From contig VUYT01000027.1 in assembly GCA_008802785.1 (NCBI GenBank), positions 210,328 to 274,327 of the forward strand: a DNA stretch of 64,000 nucleotides, written 5' to 3'. Of the stretch, positions 43,689 to 55,718 are shown piece after piece. Within the stretch, counting starts at the first letter, position 1. Each line of letters starts with the position of its first letter. A model generated the notes under the pieces. It did not search any database. It had not been told where the DNA came from and worked only from the letters and a program-made list of their open reading frames with translations. The translations under genes were made by a program, and so were the position numbers. This DNA comes from Symmetrospora coprosmae. Lineage: Eukaryota > Basidiomycota > Cystobasidiomycetes > Symmetrosporaceae.

Positions 43689-44666
43689 CGTGGCGCTGTG
43701 TCGTGTCTAAGAGCGGCGGACCCGGTGGCGTCGGAGGATGCGGTCGCCCGAGAAGCGCAAGCGACGGGTATGTCTGGAACGCGGCTGTGAGCGGGATGCG
43801 CTACACTGAGCTGAAAGGTGCAAATGACGATATTCGCTCGGTGCAGTGCTGCGGCGGGTGGGTTGCAGCCAGGCGACGTGAGCGAGCTGCTTGGGTCGTT
43901 CGAGCTTGGTCACCGTGGGCAGCGAAAGGGGAGTGCGCTATAGCAGAAAGGCGAAGCTCTAGAGTATGTGGGCTGCTGCGCTGCTGCAAAGGGGTCGTGA
44001 GGATAAGCTGGCACCCAGAAGAGCCGTTGGAGATGGGATGGGATGAGAAGACGAGTGAGCAGGGAGGAGGGGAAGAGCTTGAGCGAGCGAGAGAGAGGGA
44101 GAAACAGTACAAGAATGCGTGAATGCGCTAAACTGGTCGGGCGCATTCTTGCCCGCCCATCAGGCCTCAGGGGGAGCCCGGGCCAGGGGGTATGGCAGCA
44201 GCAGTCAGTCCCCCTGGCTGCTTCGGATTCAGCAGGACGGACTCCTTGCTGGCGTCGTTGCGACACCTCTCTCATCGATCTCCTGCAACTGCATTGCGCA
44301 TTGACCATCTACTCTCCAGATCTTCCCTGCGCCTTGCTGTCTGTGCGGTTAACAGGACAAAGACCCTCTGGGCTCGAAGCGCACGCGAGGCGAAGAGTCC
44401 AGACAGCCCGAAGACCTTTTTCTTACAATGAGCGCCTGCTACTGCCCTCCGTGTCTACTTCGTACACAGCAGACAACGTGTCCCAGTCCAGACTCTTTTC
44501 TCCTTCTGCTCTTGTGCCTGGCCAACCGAGAAACGAATGTGGTGGAGGTGCTGGACGGCTGCAGCGTCGCGGAACGCCGAGAGGGAGCATGATCATCTGG
44601 GAAATGAGACGGGGCCCTCTCTCCGCCGCTTCATCGACCGCCGAGGCTGCCTGCAGTTGCACCATG
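43689..44666. promoter_or_regulatory. Region between the two DUF6533-like genes
   Basis: 5' side of copy 1 and 3' side of copy 2, about 980 bp. Plus-strand ORFs here (for example from 44043) are antisense continuations without motifs. Confidence 0.45.
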
Positions 44667-46403
44667 TCAGCCTGGACCCTCACAATCATCAGCCCGAGAG
44701 CACAAGAAGCACCACTCACCATGTCCGGCGCCGAACCCGCCCTTCTCCATGTCGACATCGAGCGCGCTGTGCACATCGAACTCGCTCGAGCTGACAGTCT
44801 GCGCCATCTCCTCCTCTTTGTCCGCAGCGGCCCTGATCTCGTCCTCGATGCCGCGGACCGACTCGCGGAGGCGGTCGTGCCCCCTGTCGAGCTCCGCAGC
44901 CTCGACGTCATGGTCGACAGCGGGCGTGGGCACAAATCTGCGGCCCCCAGCCACGCGGCGCAGGTCGTACTCGCTCGCCTTGGTGCTCGATGCAGCGGGG
45001 AGGCGGACCATGCCCGCGTGCGCGTTGCCGTGCACAATGCTCGTGTGGTGCCTGTGCTTCGAGCCGGAGCGGACAGCCTGAGCGGGCGCGTGCACGACGA
45101 CGGATCCGGCGCCCTTGAGGTTCTCCGTGTTGACGTTCCCGGCACGCTGCTGCGCACCCAGGCGGTTCCTCGCGCCTTCCTCGCGCAGAGCCAGGACCAT
45201 CTGCGGGTGTACAGTCCACGGGCAACCTACGCGTTCAGTGAAGCGTGCAGGCGCAGGCCGAGATGTGCAGAGAAGGCGAGACCTACATGGCTGCACATGA
45301 TCTGCGAAATCATGAGCGAAGCCGCAGCGTTGACTGCCTGGAGACCGACGTTGTCTTGAAGATACAACGCCGCTGAAAGCAGATTGACGGTGGCGACGAC
45401 AAAGTAGTAGATCATGCCGTCGCTGCGGAAGGAAGGCACTCCTCAGCCTGTACTTCACGGAAAGTACAGGAGGAAAAAGCAAGCCTCACCGCATGAACAG
45501 TCGCAGAATGTCAGAGTGACCGGTGATCTTCTGGATCGTGTATGCCTGCGAGATTGTATGAGTGAATTTGTCAGCGCACCGTATCTGGCCGAGGTTGGGC
45601 AGAGTGAGACCCACCTTGTAGAACGTGATGGCCGTCAGGCCCGTGTCGATGACAAAAGGCAGCATGAAGAAGGCGGCGTTGACCGAGCCTCTCCCAGGCA
45701 AGGATGCGGCTGATACGACAAAGCGGGGTGTCAGCACAATCAGCGGCGGTGACAGTCGCGCACGGGGAGGAGCAGAGGCTGCGCTCACGAAGGCACGGAC
45801 CAGGGATGCCATCAGGCATGACGGACTGCACCGACACTGCGGCGTAGCACATGACGCCAGCCTCTGCCGTGAGCACAAAGAGCAGCACGCCGAGCATCCA
45901 GGGCTGCCTGCCCCAGATGGCGTAGCACCTCAGTCCGAGGATGAGCTCCGTGACGAGCGTGACGGGGATGCAGACGCCAGGGACAAAGTGGACCATTGTG
46001 CGGCACGTCTCGGTTGAGATGGTTTTGCTGCAGTAGGCGAAGAGGGTGACTGCGGGGCGGGTGGAGGGGCGTCAGGGCCACTCTAGTGATGCGTATGCAT
46101 GAGGACACGGCAGAGCAGGTCTCACATGCAAAGGCGCCCTGTTTGCGAGAGAGCAATGAAACTTTGGCGTTAGCGGGAATGCAGACACGCCTCCATCTGG
46201 TCGGAATGCACTTAGAGACCGCGCACGATGCCATAGTAGCGGTTGAAGAGGTAAGCCGCCTTGAGGGCGGACCACTCTGCTCGCCAGATGACAATGTACT
46301 CTCGGTGGAGCGACTCGAGCCAGTCCCATATCAGAGTCGCGTACACGCTCGCTGCGAAGATCCTGATGATGTCGATGAACTGCTGAGCAGTCGCGATGGC
46401 CAT
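44667..46403 (-). CDS. DUF6533-like seven-helix membrane protein, copy 2
   Basis: The start at 46403 reads MAIATAQQFIDIIRIFAASV. The signature follows: LIWDWLESLHREYIVIWRAE. Later exons give VPGVCIPVTLVTELILGLRC, YAIWGRQPWMLGVLLFVL, AFFMLPFVIDTGLTAITFY, YTIQKITGHSDILRLFM, DGMIYYFVVATVNLLSAALY and SLMISQIMCSHV. The tail is longer than in copy 1, with an acidic coil (ELDRGHDRLRESVRG) and DMEKGGFGAGHG. Exon order and boundaries parallel copy 1, so the two arose by tandem duplication. It is head-to-head with the DHR2 helicase gene. Function is unknown for the family. Confidence 0.8.
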
Positions 46404-47121
46404 GTTGCGAGTAGGCGGGGGTGCGGTGCAAGTGCGGAGAGCTCTGAGGTGTGGAGGACAGCGGAAGTGCGAGAGGAGGGAACCAGCTCTGCCTGTATCT
46501 TATGATCAGCGATGAGAGCAGAGGCAAGAGCAGAGCAGAGCAGAGCAGAGCAGAGCAGATCAGAGCAGAGCAGAAGCAGAAGAAGGACATCCGGAGAATG
46601 CAGAAGGGGGTCGACGACGGTCCAGGCGGTACGGACCTTCTTCCTGACGACGAAGAATGCCGCGTCGGATCCTCTCGTCTAGGTCTAGTTCAGGGGCAAC
46701 GGAGCCCGGACTCTGTTCTCCGGCGTGTTTGAATGACATATATATATCGCATCGCAGCGCACAGACCGCCGTTGCTGGTTTCGAGGAAGCTCCCGCATTT
46801 CTCCGGGCGCGGACTGCAGCTGGCCGACGTCCTCATCGCTGCGAGCAGATGCCGGCGCCTGGAGCTGCATTAATGCACAGAGGCGCACTTGGTGGGGAGA
46901 TGTGCTACGCTTGATGCTTTCAAATGCAGTCGCGAATACGACATGCAATGTGCGATGTGCGATGCCCGGTCATTGCCATTTCTTGCATTCTCCGTGCCTG
47001 TCGTTGCGGGTCCAAGCTGTCCTGACGCGCAACGAGGCGACGATGAAGCTTTCTTCTTTCTCCGTTCGTCTACAGAAGAAGCAACGGGCGAGCTGCAGTA
47101 CTGTCCTTCTGCACACACACC
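46404..47121. promoter_or_regulatory. Divergent promoter region (DUF6533 copy 2 / DHR2) with AGAGC repeat and AT-rich TATATATA stretch
   Basis: A (AGAGC)n tract with variants lies at about 46522-46575. A short ATATATATATATCG stretch lies near 46738-46750 and could act as a TATA-like element. No exon is supported. Confidence 0.5.
46522..46575. repeat. Pentanucleotide (AGAGC)n tract
   Basis: About eight units, mostly perfect, with one AGATC variant. It has the same unit and strand as the tract at 21460, but lies antisense to the minus-strand DUF6533-like gene it precedes. Confidence 0.85.
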
Positions 47122-50100
47122 ATGCCACACCACGTATTTGACGATGGGGAGGCAGAGCTGCAGCACGTCGATGGCAACGGCGCATCTCCCACAGCGTCGA
47201 CGTCGAAAGTCACGCTCGACCCCGAAGAGCTCGTGCCGCCAGTCTTCCACAGGAAGAAGCAGAAGCAGCAGCAGAACAGCAGCAGCAGCAGCAAGGGCAA
47301 AGGCAGCATCGACACCAAAAGTGTAACAGGAGCGACGCCTGCCATGGACGGAGCATCTCCTGCCTCTGCCTCTGCTTCGCCCAAGCACGTCAATGGTAAC
47401 GGCCACGGGCAAACTCGCAACGGGTCAGGCAGCCAGAAGCGCGTAAAGACCTTCCACGACGACGACGAGGAGGAGGACAATGACGACGACAATGATGGAG
47501 AAGGCACCCGCAAGCTGGCCAGAGTCACCACCCTCGCAGGCGAGAGCAAGAAGCAGGCTCGCCAGCGGCAGAAAGCGGAGCGACACGCCAGGGCAGAGTT
47601 CCTCCTCAAGAGCAGCAGGATGCACCTCCCCGTCTGGCATGCCAAGGACGCGATACTGCGCGAGATTGAGCAGAGGGACACGGTCGTCGTCCTCGGCGAG
47701 ACGGGGTCCGGAAAGACCACGCGTGCGTGCTCCATCCAATTCTGCTGGTCAGCTCCCTTGATGAAGGCCCCCAGCTGACACGCTCGCCGCCATGTCGCGC
47801 CCTCCTCCGCCCTGCTAGAGATACCCCAGTTCCTCCTCGCGAGCGGGATCTGCAGGCCAGACCCACGGATAGCAGTGACGCAGCCCCGGCGGGTCGCAGC
47901 GACCTCGCTGGCGCGCCGCGTGGCCGAAGAGGCCGGGTGCGCCCTGGGCCAGCTCGTGGGCTACACGGTGCGCTTCGACGACTGCTCGAGCCTCGCCACG
48001 CGCCTCAAGTACCTCACGGACGGGACGCTGCTCCAGGAGATCCTGTCGGACCCGCTGCTCGAGCAGTACGACATTGTCACCATCGACGAGGCGCACGAGC
48101 GCACGCTCCGCACAGACATGATCCTCGGCTTCCTCAAGCAGATCCAGCGTGCGCGGAAAGAGCTCGCGAGGACGGGCGAGAAGAGCCTCCGCACGCATCG
48201 ACAGGTCGGGCCACTCAAGATCATCGTCATGTCGGCCACGCTCGACGCAGAACGCTTCAGCAAATTCTACAACGAGTTGGTAGCGAGCTCCGTGTGCACT
48301 GACTGCAATCGTAGCTGGTGGGACGATCGCTGACCAGCATCCTCACTGTATGCCTAATCTTCCGACTTGGCTTGCCAGCGCAAAAGTCCTGTACATCCAG
48401 GGCCGTTCGTACAAGGTCGAGATCAAGTTCCTCGACGCGCCAGTCTCGGACTACATCGAGGCAACGTACAAGACTGTCTTTCAGATCCACTACCAGCTAC
48501 CTCCGGGCGACATCCTCTGCTTCCTGTCCGGGCAGGACGACATTGAAGCTGTCCGGACCGCCATCGAAGGGTACATGCCGAGTGTCGACCGGGCCAAAAA
48601 AGGCGATGTGGGTCCCAGAGTCTCTTGCCCTCATTCTTTCCGCTCAAGGCTCCGAATGCTAGTGCTGATGCTGTGTGCCATGCCCGATGCGCAGATCCTC
48701 ATCTGCCCTCTGTACGCGCGCCTGACGCCCGCGGAGCAGAACAAGGCCTTCAACCCTGCCCCGCCCAACACGCGGAAAGTGATCCTCGCCACAAACGTAG
48801 CAGAGACGTCCATCACCATCAGCGGAATCAAGTACGTCATCGACTCTGGGATGGCAAAGGAGAAGATGTATCATGCGAGCAGCGGGCTCGACAGCCTCAT
48901 GCTGCAACCCGTCAGCATGAGCAATGCGACGCAGAGGGCAGGGCGAGCTGGACGGCAGGTGGGCTCCGCAGATCTCAAGCTCGAGCAGCGCACACTCGCG
49001 CATTGGCAAATAGCTAACTCTAGGCAATGTTTGGTCTCGTTCCCCCCTGCCGACGTGATAGAGTAATGGTATGTGCTTCAGGCTCTACACCGAGATGGAC
49101 TACCACACTTTCCGCGCCACCGTCCCGCCGGAGATACAGCGGTGCAGCCTCACGTTTGCGCTGCTGCATCTCATCGCTGCGGGCCAGCAAGACGTCACAA
49201 AGTTCGAGTTCATGGACCGCCCCGCGACCGACGCCATCACGGCGTCGCTGACCGAGCTATACGGCTTGGGCGCCCTCTCGGACAAGGGCACCATCACCGC
49301 CCTGGGCCGGCAGATGGCGTCTCTGCCGCTCGAGCCTCGCCAAGCCAAGATCCTCCTCGCGTCCTTTGACCACGGGTGCACTTCCTCAATCGTCGACCTG
49401 CTCGCGCTGCTCGGGTCCGCCGACGCACTCCTCGCCGTCCCGCACTCGGCGCGCGAGTTGGCCAACGCCGCGCGGGAGAAGTTCGCTCACCGCACCGGGG
49501 ACCATCTCATGCTCCTCAATGTTCTTCGCGCGTACGAGGAGGCCGCCACGGCGCTGTCGCCCAGGGAGCGCAGGCAATGGTGCAAAGACCACCACTTCAG
49601 CCAGAAGACGCTCAGTGGCGTCCTTGACGCGCGCAAGCAGCTCAAGGAGCGCGTCGACAGGCTTGGTCTCCATTCTGCAGGTGGTGCCGCAGACGGCGGC
49701 GAGCAGACGGACAATGAGGACGGGATCCTGAGATGCCTCCTCGAAGGTCTCTTCACCAACACGGCCATGCGCATGCCGGACAACTCGTACAGGCGGGTCA
49801 TGGGTACCATGGTGTGTGGCTCGACATGCGCGCAATCGCTTTTCATGCATCATCTTCGCTAATCGGGCCGAGCATACTTCCCTCTCGCAGAAAGTCAAGA
49901 TCCATCCGTCGTCCAGCTTGCAAGGAAAGCAGGTGGATGCTGTCATCTTCTCCGAGCTCGTGAGCCGCCATTGAGAGCGCCTTCTGTCGTGAACAGTACT
50001 GACGCTGCTCTACGGTTCATAGGTATACACGTCATCCGTCTACGCGCGCATCTGCTCATCTATCCCCCTAGTCTGGCTGCGGAGCATCCACTCCATGGCT

Positions 50101-50172
50101 GCGCACAAGCCACTTGCGCCCGCTGCGCCGGTCAATGTCACGGCGACATCTCCAGCTAGTCGGGAGTCATGA
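47122..50172 (+). CDS. DHR2: DEAH-box RNA helicase of the DHR2/DHX33 type
   Basis: The start at 47122 (MPHHVFDDGEAELQ) opens an acidic/basic disordered N-terminus of about 170 aa. Motif I is GETGSGKTTQIPQF after an intron. Then come QPRRVAA, TDGTLLQE, DEAH (motif II), MSATLD (motif III), FLSGQDDIE, LILATNVAETSITI-type motif V (ILATNVAETSIT) and QRAGRAGR (motif VI). The winged-helix and ratchet regions follow: PEIQRCSLTFALLHL and ASLPLEPRQAK. The OB fold ends with VKIHPSSSLQGK and VYTSSVYARI. The overall length and C-terminus fit yeast Dhr2 / human DHX33, nucleolar helicases of 18S rRNA maturation, rather than the spliceosomal DEAH group. The stop at 50172 follows a short Ala/Pro/Ser end. Several small introns are present. 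Confidence 0.88.
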
Positions 50173-50494
50173 GACGAAGGTTGCTGTAGGGAAAAGAGCA
50201 CGTGTCTACTCCCTGTAGCGCTAGAAGCAGATAGCTACAGAGTCGGCAACTCCGAATGGAGCCCGCTTGCTGCACCACTACCTCGCATGCATAATGCTCA
50301 GATCGGGTCAATGTGCCAGTCAAGGCCACCTGTTGGCGTGAGGAAGATGTGCATAACTTGACATATTCGCGGCACGGCACTGAAACATATTACATGCAGT
50401 CCCCCAAGACCCGGGCTGTTGCATGCCTACTCTGGAGACGCTTCTTTCGTCATAGGGCATGGCCTGCGCTTACTCAGCCGCCGGCTTTACGCGC
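50173..50494. other. Convergent intergenic region
   Basis: Shared 3' flank of DHR2 (+) and SLA1 (-). Nothing else is seen. Confidence 0.45.
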
Positions 50495-53400
50495 TCAGTA
50501 CTGCCTGTACTGCTGGTAGCCCGTCTGCTGCGGCTGCTGTGGGAATCCCGTCATGTATCCTCCCGGAGCAAAGCCTGTCGGCTGCGCCTGAAGCGGTTGC
50601 ATCCCTCCGAACTGCTGCGGCTGCTGCTGCGGCTGCTGCGGCTGGCTACCCCCGAATCCAGTCTGCTGAGGCTGCATGCCACCGAAGCCAGTCGGATGCG
50701 GGAACATCTGTGGCTGCTGCTGTTGCTGTGGTGGGGGTCCAAAGCCCGCAAAGCCGGTCTGCTGCGGCCGGAGCCCGTCATACTTGTTCGAGTCCTGAGG
50801 CGCCTCGTTGGGCTTTGCAAACTGGCCTGCCTTCATCTGGGCGAAAATATTCGAAGGCTGGTAGTCGGCCGACTGGCTGCTCTGTGCCTGAGGAGCCGGA
50901 GCAGGGGCTTGCATCCCAGTCTGCTGAGGCATCTGCATCCCCGTCTGCTGAGGCATCTGCATCCCCGTCTGCTGAGGCATCTGCATGCCCATCTGTTGCT
51001 GGGGCTGGCCGAACATGGACGGCGAGGTCGAGACAGGGTTGTTAAACGGCGAGCCAGTCGGCTGGATCGACAGCTGCGACATCTGTGCTGCAGGCGCAGA
51101 AGACGGAGCAGGAGTCAGCCTCACAGCTGCACAACGTTACAAGGCCTTTTTTCAAAACTCACACATGGGATAGCCCGTCTGCTGGGGCTGCATCATTGCA
51201 TTTCCGCCAAAGCCAGTCTGCATGCCCGTCTGCATGGGCGCCATCATTTGCGGCTGCGGCTGGAATTGAGGCTGCTGAGACTGCTGCCAGCCCGTCATCT
51301 GCGGCATCATGGGGCTCGCCGTATTGCGCGTTGGGATGTAGCCAGTCAATCCAGTCTGCGTGGGGATGAGCGGGTTCAGGAGCTGCTGATTGATGGGGAT
51401 AGGCGCGACCGGAGCGCGAGGACCGCTGTACGCTGGCGAGGCAGACGGCTGGTATGGTTGTTGCTGCTGAGGCTGAGGCGCCGGCGAAGCAGCCGCCTGA
51501 CGCGCAGGGACGGGCGCCGCAGCTGTGACAGGCCGCTTGCCTAGCCCGATGCTCTCGAGGTACGCGTCAGTCAGCGCCTGGGCGTTCGACGGCTCCTTGG
51601 AGGTGGTCGGCATTGCACTACCGCTAGACGAGATGTCAACGAGATCCTTGTTCTCCCTTGGGGCTGGTGGTGCCGCGGGCGACGCGGAACGGTCAGGCGA
51701 TGCAGATAGCAGCGCGGGCGCGGGCGTCGAGGGCTTTGAGACGCTCGGCTTGGGCGTCCACGCATCGTCGTCAAAGCCAGACGATGCGGGTGGAGCAGTC
51801 GAGCTCGGACGGCGGTCGCGGTCCGGCGAGGCGATGCGGTCGATATCTGGCGTGCGCGTGCGGTCGCCGCTCGTGAGCGAGGACGTGATTGCGTCCATCG
51901 AGGCAGCCGAAGGGGCCGATCGGTTCTGTGCGGGCCGACCGCGTCGCGTATTCTTGATGCCGCCGCTTGCATTGGTGAAGAGTCCGCTCCCATCTCGCCC
52001 GGCATTGAGCTCCTCCTGCATCTTGCGTGCGAGCTCCTCGTCCTCGCGCATCTGGTCCTCGCTCGTGTCCTGGCTTTTGGCCGGAGGGGCCGGGCCGTCC
52101 GAGCCGCGCCTTGCAGCAGCAGCAGCGGGCCTGCTCGAGGCGCCTCCGCCATTGGCAGGACCAGCGGAAGCGGGTGTGACGCCGGTGCGCGCCTTGATGT
52201 GCTTCGAGACGCGGATGATGTCGCCCTCGCGCATGCCAAGCGAGCGGAGGGTGCTCTGCTCCAGGTCGGGCAGGATGCTCTCGTCGATGCGGTCCTTCTC
52301 AAAGTTGGAAGCGTACCGCGAGCAGTCGTCAACGTCGCACCCGGCGCTCAGGAAGAACTCGAACCAGTCCGTCTCGGACTTGCGCGTGTTGCTCGCGGCC
52401 ATCGACACGCGCTTGCCTGCGGCGGTCGCGGAAGGCGGGCGCGCCTTGTGCGGGCTTGCCTCGTCTGGGCGGTCGCGCTCGCGGCGTTCACGCTCGCGGT
52501 CCCGGTCCCGGTCTCGGTCTCGGTCCCGGTCGCCCCCGTCGCCTCCCCGACCCGAGCGGCGTCGGTCGTCCCCGCTTGCTCCGGCGCTCTTGCCCAAGCG
52601 CCTTCGCGTAATGTGCTCAAGCACCCTCACATCCTCTGGCGACATCTTATCGATGGGCACTTCAATGACGACTCCGTTGAGCTTGTGCAGGCGGATCTTC
52701 TCGCCATCGGCCCCAGACAGGCCGATGAATTCTGCGTCGACTTTGAACGCGCCTGACCGGTCCTTCCACGTGCGGACGCGGGCGGGCGACGGGCGCGTCT
52801 TCTCGACGGGCGGGGCGTGTCCGTTCGTTGGAGAGGGCATCGAGGTGCTACCCCGGTTCCGGAGCAGCTCGTCCTCCCGCCGCTGGCGCTCGCGCTCTTC
52901 GCGGTGGCGGCGCCGACGCTCCTCACGCTCAGCTTCGCGGTCGTCTCCCCGCCCGGACGGCGCTCGCCCGCCAGCAGACGAAGGCGGGGCAGGCGGTGGA
53001 GCAGGCGCTGCGGGAGGACTGACTGCACGCGCGGGGTTGCTGGCGGCCGCAGGAGGGGCCGGGGGGGCTGGAGAGGCCGTCGTAGTCCTTCGAGGCGGAG
53101 GTGGAAGGTTAATATTGGAGAAGCTGTTCAGACCGCGCGCTTCGTCCTGCAGCGCTTTTTCCTTCAGCCGCGCTCTTTCCTTCCTAGCCTCTGCCTTCTG
53201 CTCCTCCTCCAGGCGCCTCGCAGCGTCCTCATCGCCAGCCGTCTCCTCGGCGCCGCCTTCTGCGCCACCCCCTGCAGCGTCGTCAAGCGACACGTAAGAC
53301 GCCGGAACTTCGCCTTCCTCGCCTCGGACGTTGCGGACCTTCCACCAGTCGTCGGCAGAATCATCTAATACCCAAAGCGTCTCTCCCTCGGCAATGGAGA

Positions 53401-55197
53401 GCTCCTCCGACCCGGCAGCCGTAAACTCATACTCGGCGACCGCCTTTTTGCCCGCTGTTTGAGCTGGCTGGGGTGCCCGTGGCGCTGCAGGAGGGGTAGG
53501 AGCTGCCGCTGCCGCAGCTGCTGGCAGGCGCATGGGGGGCGGCGCAAAAGCCGCCGGCGGGGCGGGCGGCGCTGGTGGAGGCGGCGGCGGCGCAGGGATG
53601 GCCGCAGCAGCGGGCGCCGTCGGCAGACCACCGTCGGAGCCGGCGTCTGACTCGTCGGAGGAGCTATACATGCGCCGCGGTGGCGGGGGTAGCTTGCTGC
53701 CGGGCAGTCCAGCAGCGCCAGGAGCCGGTGGTGGCGGGGGAGGAGGCGGCGGTACGTACGTGTCGGCTCCTCCTCCTTCCCCTTCTCCGGTCTTGGCATA
53801 CTCGCGCGACTCCTCAATCTTTGCCATGATCTCGGCATGCTCGTCCTTCGAGACCGTAAAGTGGAGCTCCTCGCTAGGGAATGTCAGGAGGATGTGCTTG
53901 TTCTTCTCGGCCTTGATGTCAGTCAGCTCGATGAGGGACTTCTTCTGCACGGGGGCCTGAAGAGAGAGAGAGAGAGAGAGAGCCGGCGTGAGCATCAGAC
54001 GCTGACCGTCCATCCGGCTGAGCGACTAGAACACACCTTATCGCTGTCACTCGCAAAGAAGAGGGCACCATTGCCCACTCCGAGAGTTCCTTTTTTCTTC
54101 TTCTTGCCCTCGAGAGCCTGAGGCGTACATCAGCATTGCTGTCAGCTTGCTCATGCCTGTAGCCGTGCTTCTCAGCTGCCTCAGGGCAGCTCGCTCACAG
54201 TGACTCCGCTCCAGGTCTTCACCTTGTCTGCCTGGCCATTGAGGGCGCGTCCGACCGAGCTGGACGGCGTCATTGCAGGTGCGGCGAATGCAGCTCCGGG
54301 GGCCGCTGGTGGCACTTCTGTCAAAGGCGTGGCCTGTGCGAGGGAGACGAGTCTCGGATCAGACTGAAACCGGGGCGGATGCAGTCAAGAAGAGGAGGCG
54401 AGGAGGCGAGGCGACGCACCACGGTTGGAGCGCTTCCACCCTGACCCTGGCTCTGATCTTCAAGGTACGCCGTGGGTGCATAGCCGACCTCTTTCCTGTC
54501 GGTTGCGCCAATGAGGGACCACTCCCCGTCGTCCTCGTAGAGACTGTACGTGGCATCCTCGGCAATTGAGATCTCCTCTTCGGATGTTGCAGCATACTCG
54601 TACAGTGCCGTGACTGTGCGCAGGGCCTCCAAGGGCACGAGGTAGCCTGCAGGGACGAGGCCAGTGGGCGACTCGTCTGGGGTGATGCCTTCTGACGGCG
54701 ATGTCTTGACCCGGACCTTCCACCAGCTGCGGCGACGATGAGAGGAAAGGGGTGAGCAAGGCAGGACTCAGTATGCTGTGGTATATGATAGCTGCATGCT
54801 TGGACGCCTCTGCCGTTGGTCGGCCGCCGCCGTCGCCATCTTCCTCCCTTCCCTCCTCCCTCCCACCCCGGTGCGGGGCTGGGCTGGGAGCTGGCTGGCT
54901 GGCTGGCTGCGCGGATAAGGCGACGGCGACGAGGACGACGACGACCACGAGGACGACGACAGCGAGGGTGCCATATATTGTATGCATGCATGCAATGCAT
55001 GCATGCATGCATGCACTCACTCTGCATCGTCGTCCTCCAGGACATACAGCACCTGGTCCTCCTCGATGGTGAGCTCCTCGTCCGTCGCTGCCTCATAGGC
55101 GTACTCGGCCTGCCATGCAACGCAATGGACCGCACTCAGCTCACCCTCGGCTGGAGGAGTGCAGTGCACCCACCTTGACGACACTCAGATACGACAT
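50495..55197 (-). CDS. SLA1: Actin-patch endocytic adaptor SLA1
   Basis: The start at 55197 (MSYLSVVK) splices to the first SH3 ([20 protein letters not shown], then WWKVRV). A second SH3 reads [20 protein letters not shown]. An SHD1-proximal lipid-binding-like segment reads [19 protein letters not shown]. Poly-Pro runs separate it from a third SH3 ([20 protein letters not shown]). The SHD1 domain, which binds NPFxD cargo signals, is [20 protein letters not shown] with [17 protein letters not shown]. The SHD2/SAM-like domain is [20 protein letters not shown]. The tail carries many QTG repeats (GMQMPQQTG), the sites phosphorylated by Ark1/Prk1-type kinases in yeast. Length of about 1,200 aa matches the family. 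It links clathrin coats to actin at cortical patches. Confidence 0.92.
54975..55020. repeat. GCAT palindromic repeat at an SLA1 5' splice site
   Basis: Tandem GCATGCATGC units directly follow the GTGAGT donor (positions 55015-55020 on the minus strand). The tract is self-complementary and could fold in the pre-mRNA or extrude as a cruciform. Confidence 0.85.
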
Positions 55198-55718
55198 CTC
55201 TGCGTACTTGTGTACTCTACTGGGGCGTGCTTCCTGCCTCTTCCTGTCAGTACTGGAGTACAGGGAGAGAGCGTGCATGCGAGAGAGTGAGCGAGCGAGC
55301 GAGGATGGAGTGACGCTCGATGACGACCACGCGGCACCCAGTCGCCGGACAGTAAGTTACAGTATTCCGGAGATCCAACAACATGTAGCCGCGGTAGTAC
55401 ACAATGGCACTGTCTATGATATCCGGACCCCGCGCATGCAAGGAGCCACAATATCTTGCGATTTGCGGAGAAGCTGACCGTCTTGCACTAATGTCGGTTT
55501 AACGTCCATCCATGGATGTCTGTCGGAGGAGGCACGTATCGATTCCTTCAGGTACAGCAAGACGTGTCGCATAGAGGCTGCCTGGCCCGCCTGATGGATC
55601 ATGCCAGAGCTGGGGTTGAGGATCGTCCTCCGCAGTCCTGGGCACTCCGAGTCGCGCATGAGGTGAGCAGGTAACACGTCAGGACAAACGAGGCGTATTG
55701 CAGCAGGCCCTCCCTCCT
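55198..55718. other. Intergenic region between Derlin and SLA1
   Basis: About 520 bp holding the SLA1 promoter and the Derlin 3' end. A purine-rich GAGAGAGCG stretch lies near 55263-55300. No gene is supported. Confidence 0.45.

Noticed and set aside
44043-45359. 438-codon plus-strand ORF
   Set aside because: Antisense to DUF6533 copy 2 exons, no domain, no signal.
46738-46752. ATATATATATATCG as a definite TATA box
   Set aside because: It is in the right kind of region, but spacing to a transcription start cannot be judged, so it is only mentioned with the intergenic region.
51525-53297. 590-codon plus-strand ORF
   Set aside because: It is antisense to the SLA1 coding exon. Composition (Ser/Arg-rich) reflects the complement of that frame.
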